In this document: piece by piece, positions 1-12,604 of the stretch
Position numbering within the stretch: the first letter of the stretch is position 1
How the letters are laid out: each line of letters starts with the position of its first letter
Assembly: GCA_009760855.2 (NCBI GenBank)
Contig: WPIO01000048.1
Coordinates: forward strand, 1,017,501-1,081,500
Length of the DNA: 64,000 nt
Direction: 5' to 3'
DNA from: Cristatella mucedo
Taxonomy: Eukaryota > Bryozoa > Phylactolaemata > Cristatellidae
Program-made: the position numbers and the translations under genes
Notes under the pieces: model-generated
The model's database searches: none
Seen by the model: only the letters and a program-made list of their open reading frames with translations
What the model was told of the DNA's origin: nothing

Positions 1-600
1 AAAGAGCACTCCTCTTCTGTCCAAGCCGAGGAGGACTGCAACTAGGTCCAGATGGAATCTGAGGGGGGGGGGTGAAAGTTACAATCATTGCAAACAGGCT
101 AAAATAGACACACCATCACCATTGAAGTTAGTAAATAATCTGTGCAAAATAGCTGTGAGAATGTTCGCAGTGAAATTCAGTTACTAAAAATAAAATTCGT
201 GGGAAATAAGCAATCTTTAGTTTAATGTATGGATACAAATTATCTCACAATAAAAGTCCACGCCGTCCAAGAACAGAAAAAAACACACGCATCAAGTACA
301 AAAGGGACTTAACCTGATAGAAATCAAGGAACCTAGATTTTCTGGTGTTAGCGAGCATCTGCCGTCGGCCAAGGAGCCATTGTACGTAAACATCGGCGCT
401 ACCTAAAGCAAGAGAGCACGTCTGAGAGCAATCTGGGACAGTTGGGGCTGACGTAAGCTCTGGGATCTCCACCGATCGTCTACAATAATGTCAGCGTAGA
501 TGTGGCTATTGTTTGATGGCGCCGACTTTTTCATTTGGCACTTTACACTAACCAAAGGCCAAACGAATCTTGTTTACACTAACCAAAGGCCAGGGAAAGT
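1..600. other. No gene seen; short direct repeat
   Basis: AT-rich sequence with a G10 run at about 63-72. A 20-bp direct repeat (core ACACTAACCAAAGGCCA) occurs twice at about 541-592 with a spacing of about 33 bp. No coding domain was recognised. Confidence 0.4.
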
Positions 601-1008
601 TTGTTCATACTATTACTTTTCTGTGGGTTGCACGAACAACCAACAGCTTTAAGTAAAGAGTGCGGAAAGGCCTACAAGTCGGCATTATCCAGTGGGTTTG
701 AAGTAACGCTGCAAGTTTTTCCTTACATACATTATAGTTCGTTCATACATTATAGAAAGGAATGGTATAAGCACTGCTCTGAAGATCTGATGTATTCTGT
801 GGGGAGTGACCCGGTACTTGTTGATCGAGCCCTTCCACCACAGTATCTGCAAATTGCATCAATTCTAAACTGCAAGTCATCCAGTGAGCTAAAAATAAAA
901 GGCACTAGAGGATTTGCTGACGAATCCATCTTCAGCAAATCATCGCAATACACCTTAATATGCTCACTACAGAAAGACCTAGGGACTTTAAAGGATAGTC
1001 TCTCATAA
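601..1008 (+). pseudogene. Possible decayed THAP-domain fragment
   Basis: The frame is open for 135 codons but starts at TTG, not ATG. At the 5' end a second frame reads SVGCTNNQ, like the start of a THAP zinc finger. Shifting to the open frame gives FEVTLQVFPY followed by HYRKEWYKHC, resembling the FP...R..W part of THAP domains. THAP domains are DNA-binding modules found in P-element-type transposases and host factors. This reading needs a frameshift and the second cysteine pair is not convincing, so it is only a hint. The rest of the frame matches nothing I recognise. Confidence 0.22.
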
Positions 1009-1648
1009 CAATCGTCGAATATTTCCAGAACCCAGCGTCACTAGCACACTAAACCTCCAATGCATAATGTCGAAGTGCGTCGAGGTGGTCGCTGCTGATC
1101 AAATCTAAACAGCCTCAAGCTTCCTGTGTGTTGTAACTAGGTCGACAAGTAGTTTCGTTAAAGGCGTGGTTTTTACCTTTCATAGAGTCCAAGAGTTGCC
1201 TTCCGTGTTTGGGGCGTGTTATTAAAGCCCCATTTTTCATATAGCTTGCTCTGTCGATTACAAATAATAGCACTTCACTATCATCAATATAAATTTTATT
1301 TTAGGTTTTTATCAACGTTCGAAAGACAAAATTGTAAAGAAACTGCAGCGGTGAGAGCTTTGGCAAAGTATCAACAAGCACTCTATCTAAACAAAGCATG
1401 AAAGTAGCTCTTCCACAACTTTCTATGTTTCGACCAATGCTAAATAATTGACTTTCAGTGAGCATTCTGCAAGACGCTGTGAACATAAGGGGGCAGCAGC
1501 AACAGTGCGAAGTCAGTGCTTAGATGCAAGGAGTGGGCTTGCACAGAACCTCCCCGACTGGTGCATTTTCTAAAAAAGCAGTCTAAATCTAAAGGTTTTC
1601 TTTTCTCAGAGGAATGTCTTATACATAAATGAATATGTATATATATAT
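1009..1648. other. Unrecognised intergenic sequence
   Basis: No coding region, RNA gene or known repeat was seen. Confidence 0.4.
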
Positions 1649-1738
1649 TAGCTGATTTAACAGCCTCATTTGTATTGCGGCAGATTTGCGTTAGTGGCTA
1701 TCACCACCGCTTGCTGTTGGCGGTAATCTCCTCGCCGG
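1649..1738 (-). repeat. SINE-1 fragment (3' half)
   Basis: It matches the 3' part of the tRNA-derived SINE seen complete at 60118-60294: TAGCTGATTTAACAG, then TGTATTGCGG..., then GGCTATCACCACCGCTTG, read on the plus strand, so the element lies on the minus strand. The tRNA-like head with the B box is missing. Confidence 0.65.
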
Positions 1739-2520
1739 CCATGCTCAGCAGGTTTACAATGACCTTGCAGCAGCAGACGACTCACCGGAGCATGTCACAC
1801 GGCATCTTTGCATGGTGTGATTGCAGAAGAGGATCGTACTGAGCGAGAAGATGATGAAGTCCCAAGAAGTGTCCAGTGCTTTCCTCACCATCCAGGCCAA
1901 GAATCTCTTGATGACCGCACAATACTAGGTTTTGAGAAACTGAGAACTTTATGCAGCTGATCTTTAGGAATTCTAGCCATAAGATTTGTGCCTCGACAGC
2001 ACTGTTTATTCCAGTTCATTTGAGAAGTCCCCTCTCTGTTTCTTTCCATGTGGTGAAAGCCTGACTGCGAGAAGGGCTGTTTTCATGAGCAATTAGCTTT
2101 TTCAGGTTTCCTCCACTAGCTCAACCCATTTGCCAATTAAGTGACGATCGGAAGTTTTGGGTGGACAGAGATAGGGAAGAGCAAGCGACGCGACAGAAGC
2201 TGCTATCGCGACTGCTTTAAGGGATAGTAGACCAGCCAGATGATGCTAACATCGTGCCCATTAGCAAGTTGCCTTTTTGCCTTTTGAACCAGGCTGTACA
2301 CATGGCTCTACCACCTTTTCTAGCAAATAGACGTTCTTTGCTCTGAAACAGGCTTGAACTTCGCAGTACTAGTTCAGTTTGACGTTGCTGCGGAATGACG
2401 AGTAAAAAAACAGGTTTGGTCAAGCTTCAAGTAGCCAATATCATTCAGCATCAGCAATTCGAAAATTGCAGTGAGTTCCGCAGGTCTTCTTCTCTTGTGT
2501 TAGTGCTTGCATCCCATGAT
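1739..2520. other. Unrecognised intergenic sequence
   Basis: No supportable gene or repeat. Short open frames here have no domain and no convincing start. Confidence 0.4.
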
Positions 2521-2965
2521 CTAAAGGGTGACTGTCTTCCTCTTCAGAGAGCAAAGCTTCTTTTTTTTGCGTGAACCTTTCACTTGGCAGAGTGTTTGTT
2601 TCTCCAGCACTGTCTCCAGCTTTCTGCCTTCACTCTTTTCCTCCTCTCCCCTGTCATTGTCGTTGCAAGTTCTGCTCACTTTCTTCCTCCTCAAAATCCG
2701 CTCCATCCTCCATCAAAATCTTATTCTCCCTGTCAACATTGTCCATGTTTTCTCTGTGTCTTCTCTGTGTCTTCAGCTTTGCCTCCTTCCAGAAAAATTC
2801 TCGTAACGTGCTGGACTTGCTTGCTTCTTTTTGGTTTCTGCGATGGGCACCACTTACCCTTTTTTCCCCTTGTCTTCTGAAAATAGATCGGGGTGACCAA
2901 ACAAGTACAAAACTACCCAGAAAATGCAGTTCACGGAGCTGAGCTGAAGTAACACTGAGCTTCAC
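2521..2965 (-). CDS. Highly charged open frames of unknown origin
   Basis: Two overlapping minus-strand frames (103 and 61 codons) are strongly charged. The upstream one holds KTQRRHRENMDN and ends ADFEEEESEQNLQRQ before a stop at about 2654; the other is rich in K, R and E. A pyrimidine-rich stretch ending in AG precedes the charged part (near 2795), so a terminal exon is conceivable. The plus strand is simply CT-rich, which alone would give K/E/R-rich minus-strand frames. I do not recognise a family and consider coding status doubtful. Confidence 0.2.
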
Positions 2966-5589
2966 ACTGTTGACCCCGTCTTCCGAGAAAGAGCTTGAGC
3001 CTTAGGAGAGCTTGAAAAAAAAAGCTTCGGGTAAGATTGGAACGTGCCAACGTCGTCTACGTGCTGGCGCCAGGAGACTCGATGCACACGGTGTCTCTAC
3101 ATAGAATAAAATAAAAAAATAAACACCCTCAGTAGTCAATTTCTAAAACTAAATATTTTGGCGCCGAACAGTCCGAGTGAGCGGCAGACGATATCCCGTC
3201 AACACCACTGTTGAGACCGGATGAGCTCTTGCTTGAGTTTCAGGCTGGCACAGCCTGCGAAGCCTAGATTGGTCAAAGTCTGTAAACACATTGTATTAGC
3301 TCACCCAGAAATAGTCAAGTTAATTGAAACAAGAACTTTCTTGAAATCAAGATGGGTATTCTCACATGGAAAAGCTTAAAATAATAAGCAAAACAATATT
3401 GTGCTATTGACGCCCTCTTGACCTTGGCACTGACAAACTTCTGTCCCCCTGCCGACTCCTTTGAACGCCTCTGCAGTCATACTAAACTTTACTCATCCTT
3501 CGGGTTTACCTCGATGTCGGAAATCGTTTTGCTTCTTATTTCTTTGTATTAATCTTGAACCAACGTCATCACATCGCTTTCGTTCACTGGAAGTTTGAAT
3601 CCGTCCCGTGCGATTGATTGCCGTATATAGTTGTTTCTAGTGGTAGCTCTAATCGATGTTCTATCAGTAAACAGCCAGATCGGTAACAATATCCTTCAGC
3701 CTCTTTCGCCCCAGGAAATCGTCAATTGTTTTTGTTCTTTCATTTTTCACGGGCTATTTATCGGACGTACCTACTCCAGCAGGTTTATCAAACCAATTCC
3801 GCCTTTTTTCAGACGATTCTTCAAAGTTGTCGTTTAGTTTCCAAAACATTTTAGGACTGTATTGACTCGTCCAAATTGTTCTTCTAGCTCTTGTGTAATT
3901 GGATTCTTTTGTTTTGGGGCGTATTCTCAAACTAAAGACATAGCTGAAAAGAACATGAATATTTGTAGGTGCCACCAGATCAATACAAATACTATCTTAA
4001 TTATTTTTTTTAAATATTGCACTTTAATTTTAGTTTTCAACTAATTTGATGCAATCATCATACAAATCACCAGCACATTCAAAATAAGTTTACAAATTTG
4101 TTTTCCGCCACATCATTCAAAATCTGATGAATTTTTTAGTATATGCTTCAGTTGTAGTATATTTTTGTTTAAAATTTTTCGTTAGAAACAATAAAACAAT
4201 TAAAAAAATGCAGCTCTTCACTGCATTTCATTTTGACCGTAAAACATCTGTTTTACTGTTAATGTTAAACAGTCATCGGAAACCCTATTCACATGTCTCC
4301 CAGTAAAGACAAATAATTTGGCAATTTTTCTTCAGCTTGTGGTCAAGGACGTTTTGAGGTACTCTAGCTATTAAGAGTCTGATTACTAATGATGCAGTTA
4401 ATAGCACGGAGGTAAGAGAAGTATGTCGATTCACAAAAGTACTCTCTTCAGAAAGAGAAACTTATTTCACAACATGTGCGGGAATTTCAAAATAACTCTA
4501 CCCTAATAGATGCATATAAAAAATATCACATAATTTGATGTTAGTAGAGAATGTCAGGATAAAGTAGCTTCATGTCGTGAGAGTCCAATTAGAAGTTCTA
4601 AAAGGTCCGCGATGCAATTAAACTTAAAATTTAATACCATGTTGCGCCGAAAGATTGAAGTAAGAGCATGCAGTCGGTGATGGAAGCTGCTGTAGAATCG
4701 AGACGGACTTATGATGAGCAGTTATCGCACTTTTTTAAACTTTTCACCAAATAGCCGACTGCACTGCTTCAGAATCCCCTCGAGTATTTTCTAATAAAAC
4801 ATAAGCTTACGTAACTATGTTTTTAATATCGCAGAGACGTAAAAATTGATGCGTTTTAGCTAATGCGTACGAAAAGTCAAGTCATCGGGTGAGCGGGTAA
4901 AGTAGCCATAGGACTTCATCAGAGGGTCAGTGAAGAGGAGTGAGAAGCATCACGGGAATGCCAGAATAACAGCACGCCGGGATGGCAGTAGAGGAAGTAC
5001 CGTCACCTCAGCAGTGCAAAAGGGCTAAAAGGGATGCGCTACAGTCAGCAGAAGGAGATCAGATGACGAGGCTGCAAAGGAATGGCAAGAATGTGCGATG
5101 CGCGAGGCAATGCGAAGCAATGCGAACAGTATCTGCAAAAAGTTTCAGAAGTCGAGTCTATTGACCCGAGAGAACCTGAGAGGGCACGCGTAGGTCGAGG
5201 TTTTTGAAGTAGCTCAGTAAGCTGTGAAGCAACCGTAGGTAGGCCATGTTGGTCAATAATAGTATTCTTTCTTGTTTCTCCGGATCAACTAGCAGCCATT
5301 ATAGTTTTACCAGGGGGGAGATAAATGGCCAACTTTCTTATATTCTAATACAAACCGAGTGGCCACTTTCGTCATACACTCTCGAGGTTCACTGCCTCAT
5401 TCTGAATGCCCGAAAATTCCAGAGTTTCACTAGTCCAGTCTAGAGGGGGTATCGGTGAGCTAGTAAGATTATTAGCCAGCCATTGAGGTAAATTGTCCCT
5501 AATCGTGGACAGCCAATCAGCTATGATAACCTTAAAGACCGTCGTCTAATTAAAATTCATGTACACCTCATGCAGTTGTCTAATGATCC
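2966..5589. other. AT-rich sequence without recognisable genes
   Basis: About 2.6 kb, the most AT-rich part of the window (especially 3950-4900). All open frames are shorter than 75 codons. No repeat shared with the rest of the window was noticed. Confidence 0.4.
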
Positions 5590-5662
5590 TACTCTTTGGT
5601 TTGGCTCAGGGGTAAGGTGCTTGCCTTTAACGTCTGGGGTCATGGGTAAGAGCCCTGTGGTA
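5590..5662 (+). repeat. tRNA-like SINE-2 head
   Basis: TGGCTCAGGGGTAAGG at about 5602-5617 is a good tRNA/Pol III A box. About 35 bp downstream GGGTAAGAGCCC is a degenerate B box. The same head (TAGCCCAGGGGTAAGG) recurs at 8525. A folded tRNA cannot be drawn, so this is a SINE remnant rather than a tRNA gene. Confidence 0.45.
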
Positions 5663-5889
5663 GAGCTACCGAATAGAGGTTAAGTTGTCTTAGTGCGAAA
5701 TACAGCTGAAATATTTTTGGCCAATTGTTAAGGTTCTCATATTTCAAGACTTAGAGTTTGAATTAGAGAGGACAACACTAAAAATAATAAAACACTTTCA
5801 TAGCTGCCTAAGACAACTAAATTGTTTTCTTGAAACTTTGAATAGGCTAATAAGAATGATGCAACGGCTCTTCGGCTGCTATACAATGA

Positions 5890-7509
5890 TTTGGCTGTAA
5901 AATCTGCCGACCTTTACTTACCCATATGCACTATGCATATACCATTGATCATGAAGCTATTCTCGAGCGTCTCTCATCTCACCTGGCCATCACTGGCACT
6001 GCACTGCAATGGTGTAGGTACTATATCAGTGGGAGACTCCAGAGAATTGATGTCAATGGGCAACAATCGCCCAAGGAACCGCTAAAGTACGGCGTAATCC
6101 TGGGCTCTGAGCTTGGTCTGCTTCTTTTTAGTCTAATAAATAAATAAATCTTAGCTGATTAAACAGTCTCTTTTTGTATAGCGATGGAAGAGCCTTTACG
6201 GCTATCACCACCGCTTGCAGTGGCGATAAAGAATCGCCCGCCGCAGGAATCGAACCCACAACCTCGGGACCGAGGTCATGAAAGCAACCGCCTTACCTAG
6301 TGTGCCATCATGGCTCACCAAGTTTATGCCTCTCCCTCTAGCCAATGTGTTTGCCAAATACAAGCTGGGCTTTTAATTTTATTCCGAACACACACAGCCT
6401 ATGCTTTGATTCCCCAAGCCCTCTAGCACGTCTAACACGCTCAACTTCCTTGCTGCATATATTGTTAATGTCTGCACTTAGATGGCTGCAAACTTTCTCA
6501 AGCCGAATGACGATAAAAACAATCTTACCAGTTATGGAGAAACCTACTGTGACAGAAATTGGAAAGGTTAAGGCTCAAAATCATCTGTGCCAGCATATCA
6601 CCCGTAGCATCTGCAGGAAATCTATGTGTACTATTCCAACGTAACCTTTTAATACACGTCCACATTAGGTCCACAGTCAAATTCTCTTCAGCTCTTTTTC
6701 GGTGAATGTAATATTGCAAAAGACAAAGCAGTACCGCACCTGAGACATGTGCAAGTCGCACTAATTTCAGCTACATAACAGCACAAACATTCGATCTTGT
6801 TTGGACCGGGATACCACATCTAAACTGGTCCATGCATTTGTGACATCCCGTCTAGACTTCTGGAAATCACTGGTTAATGGTCTGCCGACCTGTGCAATCA
6901 GGTGCTTACAGCTGGTGCAGAACTTTAGGCTTGTCTGTCGGAGCGTCGCTGTTGCTACATCACACCACTTCTCACCGACCTGCACTAGCTCCCAGTCAAA
7001 CAGCGTATCGACTTCAAGGTTTTGTTCACTCACTTTTAGGTCCCTTTATTCTTTAGCTCAAGCCTGCCTTTCAATCTACTGCCCCAACAGGCTAAGTACC
7101 GTACCGCCCACTTTTCGTAATCTAGTGGTTTACCTCGTACGAACCTAAAATCTTTTGGAGACCGCACCTTTAGTACGTATGCTCCAAAAGTGTGGAGCTC
7201 ACTTCCGACTTCGTCATGACATCCCCTGACTTGACCACACTTAAAAAGAAACTAAAAAAGCATCTATTTATGGCAGCATTTAATGGGTAGTGAATGTGAT
7301 TCATCCTATCCATGCTTATGTGTGCTGACACTGTGCATGCTGCCACTAGCCACATTTACATGCTGACTCTATGCATATCACCTTTAACCATATTAAGCTT
7401 GCTGTTCATGGAAGATTCAATGCCTTACCATTTGACCATGCTTCCTTTATAGCAACTGTAAAGTGCCTAGAAAGAGATTGAGTTCTCTGAGGTGTTATAG
7501 CAAATGTAT
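5890..7509 (+). mobile_element. LINE family A (L2/CR1-like), RT and 3' end, decayed, SINE-interrupted
   Basis: The element reads through reverse-transcriptase blocks: DHEAILERLSSHLAITGTALQW, then the GRLQRIDVNGQ block, then a corrupted PQGS block (ILGSELGLLLF). A SINE-1 copy (6153-6319) splits it there; sequence resumes with PLPLAN and a destroyed YADD site (FYSE-like). The C-terminal region (near 6840-7260) and the family-A 3' end with the hairpin AGTGCC...GAGTTCTCTGAGG follow to about 7509. Many stops and frameshifts are present. Such elements encode an APE endonuclease and RT for target-primed insertion; this copy is dead and 5'-truncated. Confidence 0.85.
6153..6319 (-). repeat. SINE-1 copy inserted in LINE A
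   Basis: On the minus strand it reads from GGTGAGCC through the B box GGGTTCGATTCC and the core AGCCGTAAAGGCTC to TAATCAGCTAA at the 3' end. It splits the LINE at the block before YADD. Flanks AGTCTAAT and AGTTTATG look like a degenerate target-site duplication. Confidence 0.85.
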
Positions 7510-7845
7510 TTTAACGAACGTTCGGGTTTGCTTAGACGGGGATATCACATCAAAATTGGTCCATGCATTTGTTACGTCTCATCTCGACTTCTGAAAATCA
7601 CTGCTTGCAGGTCTACCGACCGATACAATCAGGCACTTGCAGTTGGTACTAAACTCTGCAGCTTAGCTTGCCTGTCGTGAACGGTGCAGTCTCCACATCA
7701 CACCATTGCTCGCCTACCTGCACTGGCCCCCAATCAAGCAGAGTATCCACTTTAAGTATCTGCCACTCACTTTTAGGACCCTTCATTCTGTGGCTATAGC
7801 CTTCCTTTCCATAACCAAGCTGAGCAACTTAACACCTAAGCCATT
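7510..7845 (+). mobile_element. LINE family A, RT C-terminal fragment
   Basis: It starts with GTTCGGGTTTGCTTAGACG and repeats the same C-terminal RT block as the copy just upstream (LVHAFV.SRLDF, QL.LN.A, ITPLLA.LHWPP.KQ), ending before the 3' UTR. It lies in direct orientation immediately after the 3' end of the 5890-7509 copy, so it is a second truncated insertion or a tandem duplicate. Confidence 0.75.
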
Positions 7846-8514
7846 GCCATGGACCTGAATGACCTTAGCCAAAGGCTCAGCAGCAATCCTCTGCTGTCAA
7901 ATGAAGTCATTTTCAATTCAATCAAGGTGCCAACAGGTTGTCAGGATCCCTCAACCTACTTGCAGAAAACTGTCGACATCGTATTAAGTGTTTCTGGCTT
8001 ATTGCAGGGTAAGCTGAGTAGCAATAGCTGCCAAAGCAGATAAGCAGCAGACCTTGCACTGGAAGAAATGGGAGAAAATGAGTAAAAGCAGCACAACAGA
8101 AGCAGCCAACAACCACCAACTGGTAGCAGTACACCGGCAGCAGCGAGCAACCAACGAAAGCACCCAGCTCACATCAGGTTGCAGACAGAAGCCAGCAGGC
8201 AACAGCAGCCAAAAATAAAACCCACAAATAAGCCGACTCCAGCATTGTCTGCAGAAAGCAACCGGCAGCAGCAAAAGTAGCAGCCACCAGCATTCAGACC
8301 AAGACACTCTTTAACTCGGTCGAATCACAACTTCAGACAGCTTTGAACTTTTGGCCACTTATTCATAGTGCAGATGATAGCCAGCATGTTACCTCTCTTA
8401 TCAACACTTCGCTCTACTCTGTAATCAGCAGTAGCAGCAGCACGTGCTGGTGGTTTCGGGCAGGCACGAGCATGGGAAAGGGCACTGCTGGCAGCACGGC
8501 CGAGCGCTTCTGGC
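7846..8514. other. CAG/CAA-rich sequence, no gene seen
   Basis: From about 8030 to 8300 the plus strand is rich in CAGCAG and CAACA triplets, which gives Leu/Cys-rich frames on the minus strand. These frames carry no domain. 8300-8514 has nothing recognisable. Confidence 0.4.
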
Positions 8515-8582
8515 CAGTGAGTCCTAGCCCAGGGGTAAGGTGCATGCATTTCAAGACCCAGGGCGCGGATTTGAGTCCAGCA
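8515..8582 (+). repeat. tRNA-like SINE-2 head
   Basis: The A box TAGCCCAGGGGTAAGG at 8525-8540 and a degenerate B box GGATTTGAGTCC at about 8567-8578 match the head at 5590-5662 (shared GGGGTAAGGTGC). No SINE-1 style body follows. Confidence 0.45.
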
Positions 8583-8615
8583 GCAGAAAATCCCTTGTTA
8601 CCCCTTGCAAGAGAC

Positions 8616-8722
8616 AGTAATGCAATTTAATGTATCTCCGTCTGCAACTCCACAAAGTCATAAAGACTATGTGGGTGTTATGCAGGAGAGTTTAGAAAGC
8701 ATAGCAGAGTCAGGAGTGATAG
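8616..8722 (-). mobile_element. LINE family B 3'-end fragment
   Basis: Read on the minus strand it gives the family-B terminal segment: ACATAGTCTTTATGACTTTG, then GTTGCAGACGGAGATACATTAAA. An internal deletion joins the terminal segment to TGACTCTGCTATGC. Confidence 0.75.
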
Positions 8723-11587
8723 CCGATAATGCTGATTCTGCTGCTGCCAATGAGGCTGATCGATCCTATGCTGTCCTAAGATTAGGCTGTGCGATTGGCT
8801 GATCTTGGCTTTCCTTTTTTCAAGCTATGTCGTATCTAAAATTTGTCAGCTGCTACAACTTCCTGAAGGAATCTCAAAGTCACAGCAGCAGCATATGCTA
8901 GAATGAGGCTATGGTCTAATTTTTCAGAACACAGGCCACACCCTTGGCTTGCCTGCTCTGAAGATGCAAGTCCCTAGATGTGAAAAGCAGAATCGGGGCA
9001 CTCCTCAGCAGCAACGCTCAGCCCACCTCTAGGCTTTCATCGATAAACTCACAGTTGGAAGCCGGTTCGGCTCGGCTTTTCCTTCCAGCGTATCTCTGAG
9101 GGCACTCTACAAATTATTAAATGCAGCAGCCTGGTCCTGCTTACTGCAGCTCTACTGCAGTCACGGGCCATACTAGTACTAGCACTAGCAAATCATAATC
9201 CAGAGAGTCTTGTACCTTCTGCAAAGACAAGCGACTGTCGCCGAGGCAAGATGCAGACTTTATTGCTCTACCAAAGAGGACAGGTGAAGCTTTCTCATCC
9301 TGCGCTCATGAGTGTGGCCCGTTGGCTGAAAATTAGACCATAGACTTGTACACATTTAATGCTCAGCACATCAATCGTCCTAAAGCGAGGCAAAACGTTT
9401 GAGCAAGGCTGATGGAATGTTCTCTGCTCATTGCATGGGGTATTATTTGACAAAATTTGGAAATATTTTACTTACCATGACCAATGGCGATCCGAATCAT
9501 GGTTTGCTAACCGAGATCGACTAGAACTTCACGATGAGGATTGCACGTCCTCTGGGGCCACAGTAGTGTGGCTTGGGCACTCAAAACCTGACCTAAGCAG
9601 CACTTTAAAAAAGAGTGACTGGTTGAGCAGCTTGTTTCCACAGTCACCACCAGTGCAGCGCCGCGTTCTGGCATCGATTCAATCAAATTTTAAGATGCAC
9701 GGGTCGAATCCCCTTCAGCCACTGACCCGGAAAGACTCAGGGTTTGCCCGTGTAATGGTAGGCTTGACTGGTATCAAGCATGTGCAAGCAGTTACCTCTG
9801 GTACTACCAGCAATTACTGATATGAATCTGTAGTAGACAGCAAATACGAGAATGTTGCTTAGTTACCCATAAAGACAACTTCTTTGAACACTTCAGGCAG
9901 CCGACTGGGGCAATTGTATCTAGCCAGATGCTGACCGCAGTACTGGAACCAGCTCCAATATTAACTTGAGTGGCCCATGACCACGAGCATCTGGTGGCAA
10001 ATATCCCACCCACCAGGCAAGCACCTGCTACCACTGCACCTTCACAACAACAGAGCACCTGCGCGCCCCCATTGTAAACATTGTGGGCTCAGGTTCACAG
10101 AAAATATGCAAGCTACTTATGAGACAATTCTAAATAACATATCATGTAAGTAAAACATTATCAGACACCCAGCAAACGTTTTGAAAATGTTTTAACCAAA
10201 CGGTCAATGACTCGCCTGACGTCATCAGTCGGTGGCTCACCCTTTCCGGTTGGCACCTGATGGCGGCCGGTGGTCCTTCGCTGGCTGAGCCCCAAATCGC
10301 GAAACATCTGCCTGTCGGTTGGAGCCATCCGCCTAAAACCTTGTATGTATGGTCAGTTCTGCAAAAAGGTATGTCGGGCAAGTGCACAGAGATCATTGGT
10401 ATTCGAATGCGATGCACTGTTAAGAGCGCGGCAGCATACCCAGAAGAATCTTGGCGATCGTTAACTCCTGCTACGGCTTTCTTCCACTAAATATGTGCGA
10501 CAGGCGCTGAACAATTTCGGGAGGATACACTCTTGAAAGGCTACCAAAAATTCATGTATGATTTTAGAGTAGTCTGTTTTCTGTTTCACGAGGCGCCGTT
10601 TCACCCATCTTCACCCCCATGCCTGTAGTTCTTTTGTGAAACAAGACGGGCTCGAGAGGCAAGTCGACTGCTGTCGACACGAGCTATGCATTAATCCTGC
10701 ATGAATCCTACATAGTAAGTCTCCTCGAAGCGTGCTGGGAAAATGTGGCTTATGCCCAGCGGCTCTAAACCGCATAGCTCTGATCTAACATGTCATCCAA
10801 CCTAATGCTATATAAGCTTCTGTAACGTCTATAGAACCTCAAGCCGGGCTCGAGTTCTTCTTCGAATTCCTTGATTGTGCTGGTCGAGCGCCTGCTTCTG
10901 CAGCCACGTGAATCTATGGGAAGTGGTACGAACTTGAGCCTTATTCTCAAAGTGCTGGAACCTGTGTTCGCAGGTCAAGGCCCCAACCCTGCTCAAGCGA
11001 GTGATCTAGCGTATACATCAAGCATGTACTGGATAGTCGGAGCGACGTCTGGTTCCAGCTCTGACTGTTGGACGACTTAAGAGCAGTGGCCTGCATCTAA
11101 TTCGTCTTCACATTCTGGCGCGCCGAAGGATTTCTGGGTAAGCAGTGTATGTACTCGGTGGCTGAAGTTGTGTGCTCATGTGCATCATGTCGTTTGCTGT
11201 CCTGTCATGCTTCGAATAACTATTGAACATACGGTATTCAAGGTGCTCACCTGACCGCGAATGGAGCAGATGAATGGATCACCATCACTTGAGCTAGCTG
11301 CAACCGAATGCACGAGGCCGCAGCAAAGCCAGGGCACGAAGACCAATTTTATATGTGGCTGTGTCTCTGTCTCAGCTAAGGAAGAGAAAGCGCTGTCGCT
11401 TCCACCTACACTTACAAGATGGTGGAGGTGAGAGAGCACGACTTGCGAGTGTCATCGCATGTCCTTGTCTGAACCTTATCCGTGGATATCTGTGCATTGC
11501 TAGTGGCTGTACTGTGCAGTGCTTGACCTGTGTAATTTCGTCCACAACAACAAATTAATAACGGCACCCGCCCACCCATGTCTTTTT
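8723..11587. other. Largely unrecognised sequence
   Basis: About 2.9 kb. A plus-strand frame from about 9400 to 9820 is open for ~137 codons but has no ATG near its start (it begins after a TGA and reads WNVLCSLHGVLFD). Its composition is protein-like (WFANRDRLELHDEDC), without a domain I know. A TGACGTCA octamer lies at about 10218. No known repeat was seen. Confidence 0.35.
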
Positions 11588-12035
11588 GATAATAATAATA
11601 ATAATAATAATAATGTACTTGATAAAGCGCCCTCAGATAACTTAATCTCTTTAGGCGCTTTACATTTACTGCAAAGGAAATGCAATTAAATGGTAAGTAA
11701 AATCATGCTTGAAAAACAAACAAAATGAATAAGATGGTTAGGGGTGACATGCACAGGGTCAGCATGCAAATGTGGTTAGTGGCAGCATGCACAGTGTCAG
11801 CAAGCATAAGCACATGAAGGACGAATCACAGGGACCCACTAAATGCTGTCCTAAATAGGTGTGTTTTTAGGTTCCTTTTAAGTGTGGTCAGGTCAGGGGA
11901 TGTTCTGACGCAGGTCGGGAGAGAGTTCCAGGCTTTGGGATCATACAAACTAAATGCACGGTCTCCAAAGGATTTGAGGTTTGTACGAGGTAGTGGTAAA
12001 CTGTTGGATTCCGAAAAGATCTCCTCGATGGTTAT
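11588..12035 (-). mobile_element. LINE family A 3' end
   Basis: It begins with (ATA/AAT)n at 11590-11614, the tail of a minus-strand element, then the hairpin AGCGCC...GGCGCT, the 3' UTR, and the RT C terminus read leftward from about 12030 (FGDRAFSLYDPKAWNSLP-type block). 5'-truncated. Confidence 0.85.
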
Positions 12036-12600
12036 AGATGCTCAATTAACCACCGATCCCTATGCTAGTAGCTATGCATATTCTGGCAGGCTTTTGCAGA
12101 GCTTTTATTCTACAGCTTGCTGAGCAATTTCTTATGTCACTGGGCATCTATTTTTTTACAAGCTATTATTTTTACACCTAGTGTGGTCTGTGTGTAAGCA
12201 CGTCCATAGGCGGTCATGGAAACTGCATTTCTCGTTTCCGTGTGGTGTTTGCTAGGCCAACCTGCAGATTTGAACCCACGATATCAGTTGTGAAGAACTA
12301 GTGCCTTATTTGCCAAAAAATGCAGTATTTAGCTAATGTCATGCTACCGAAAAGGGGCCACATGATGGGATAAGTAACCTAAAGTAGTATTAGATGGTTA
12401 TGTGCTGAAGGTTAATCTTACTAACCATTTCTAAATGTTGACCCGATCGATGTCATATTTAACAATGTTATGCTTGATAAAATTGCTTCTGCACTGCATC
12501 GAGCTTAGTGAAACATTGCAGATCTTATTCGTCGTGCACCGGCTGCCATCCTTTGGAGCTCTGGCTGCAATGCCGATGCTGCCTGTATGCCAGGGGCCAT
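12036..12600. other. Unrecognised sequence
   Basis: No gene or repeat recognised. Confidence 0.35.
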
Positions 12601-12604
12601 GCAC

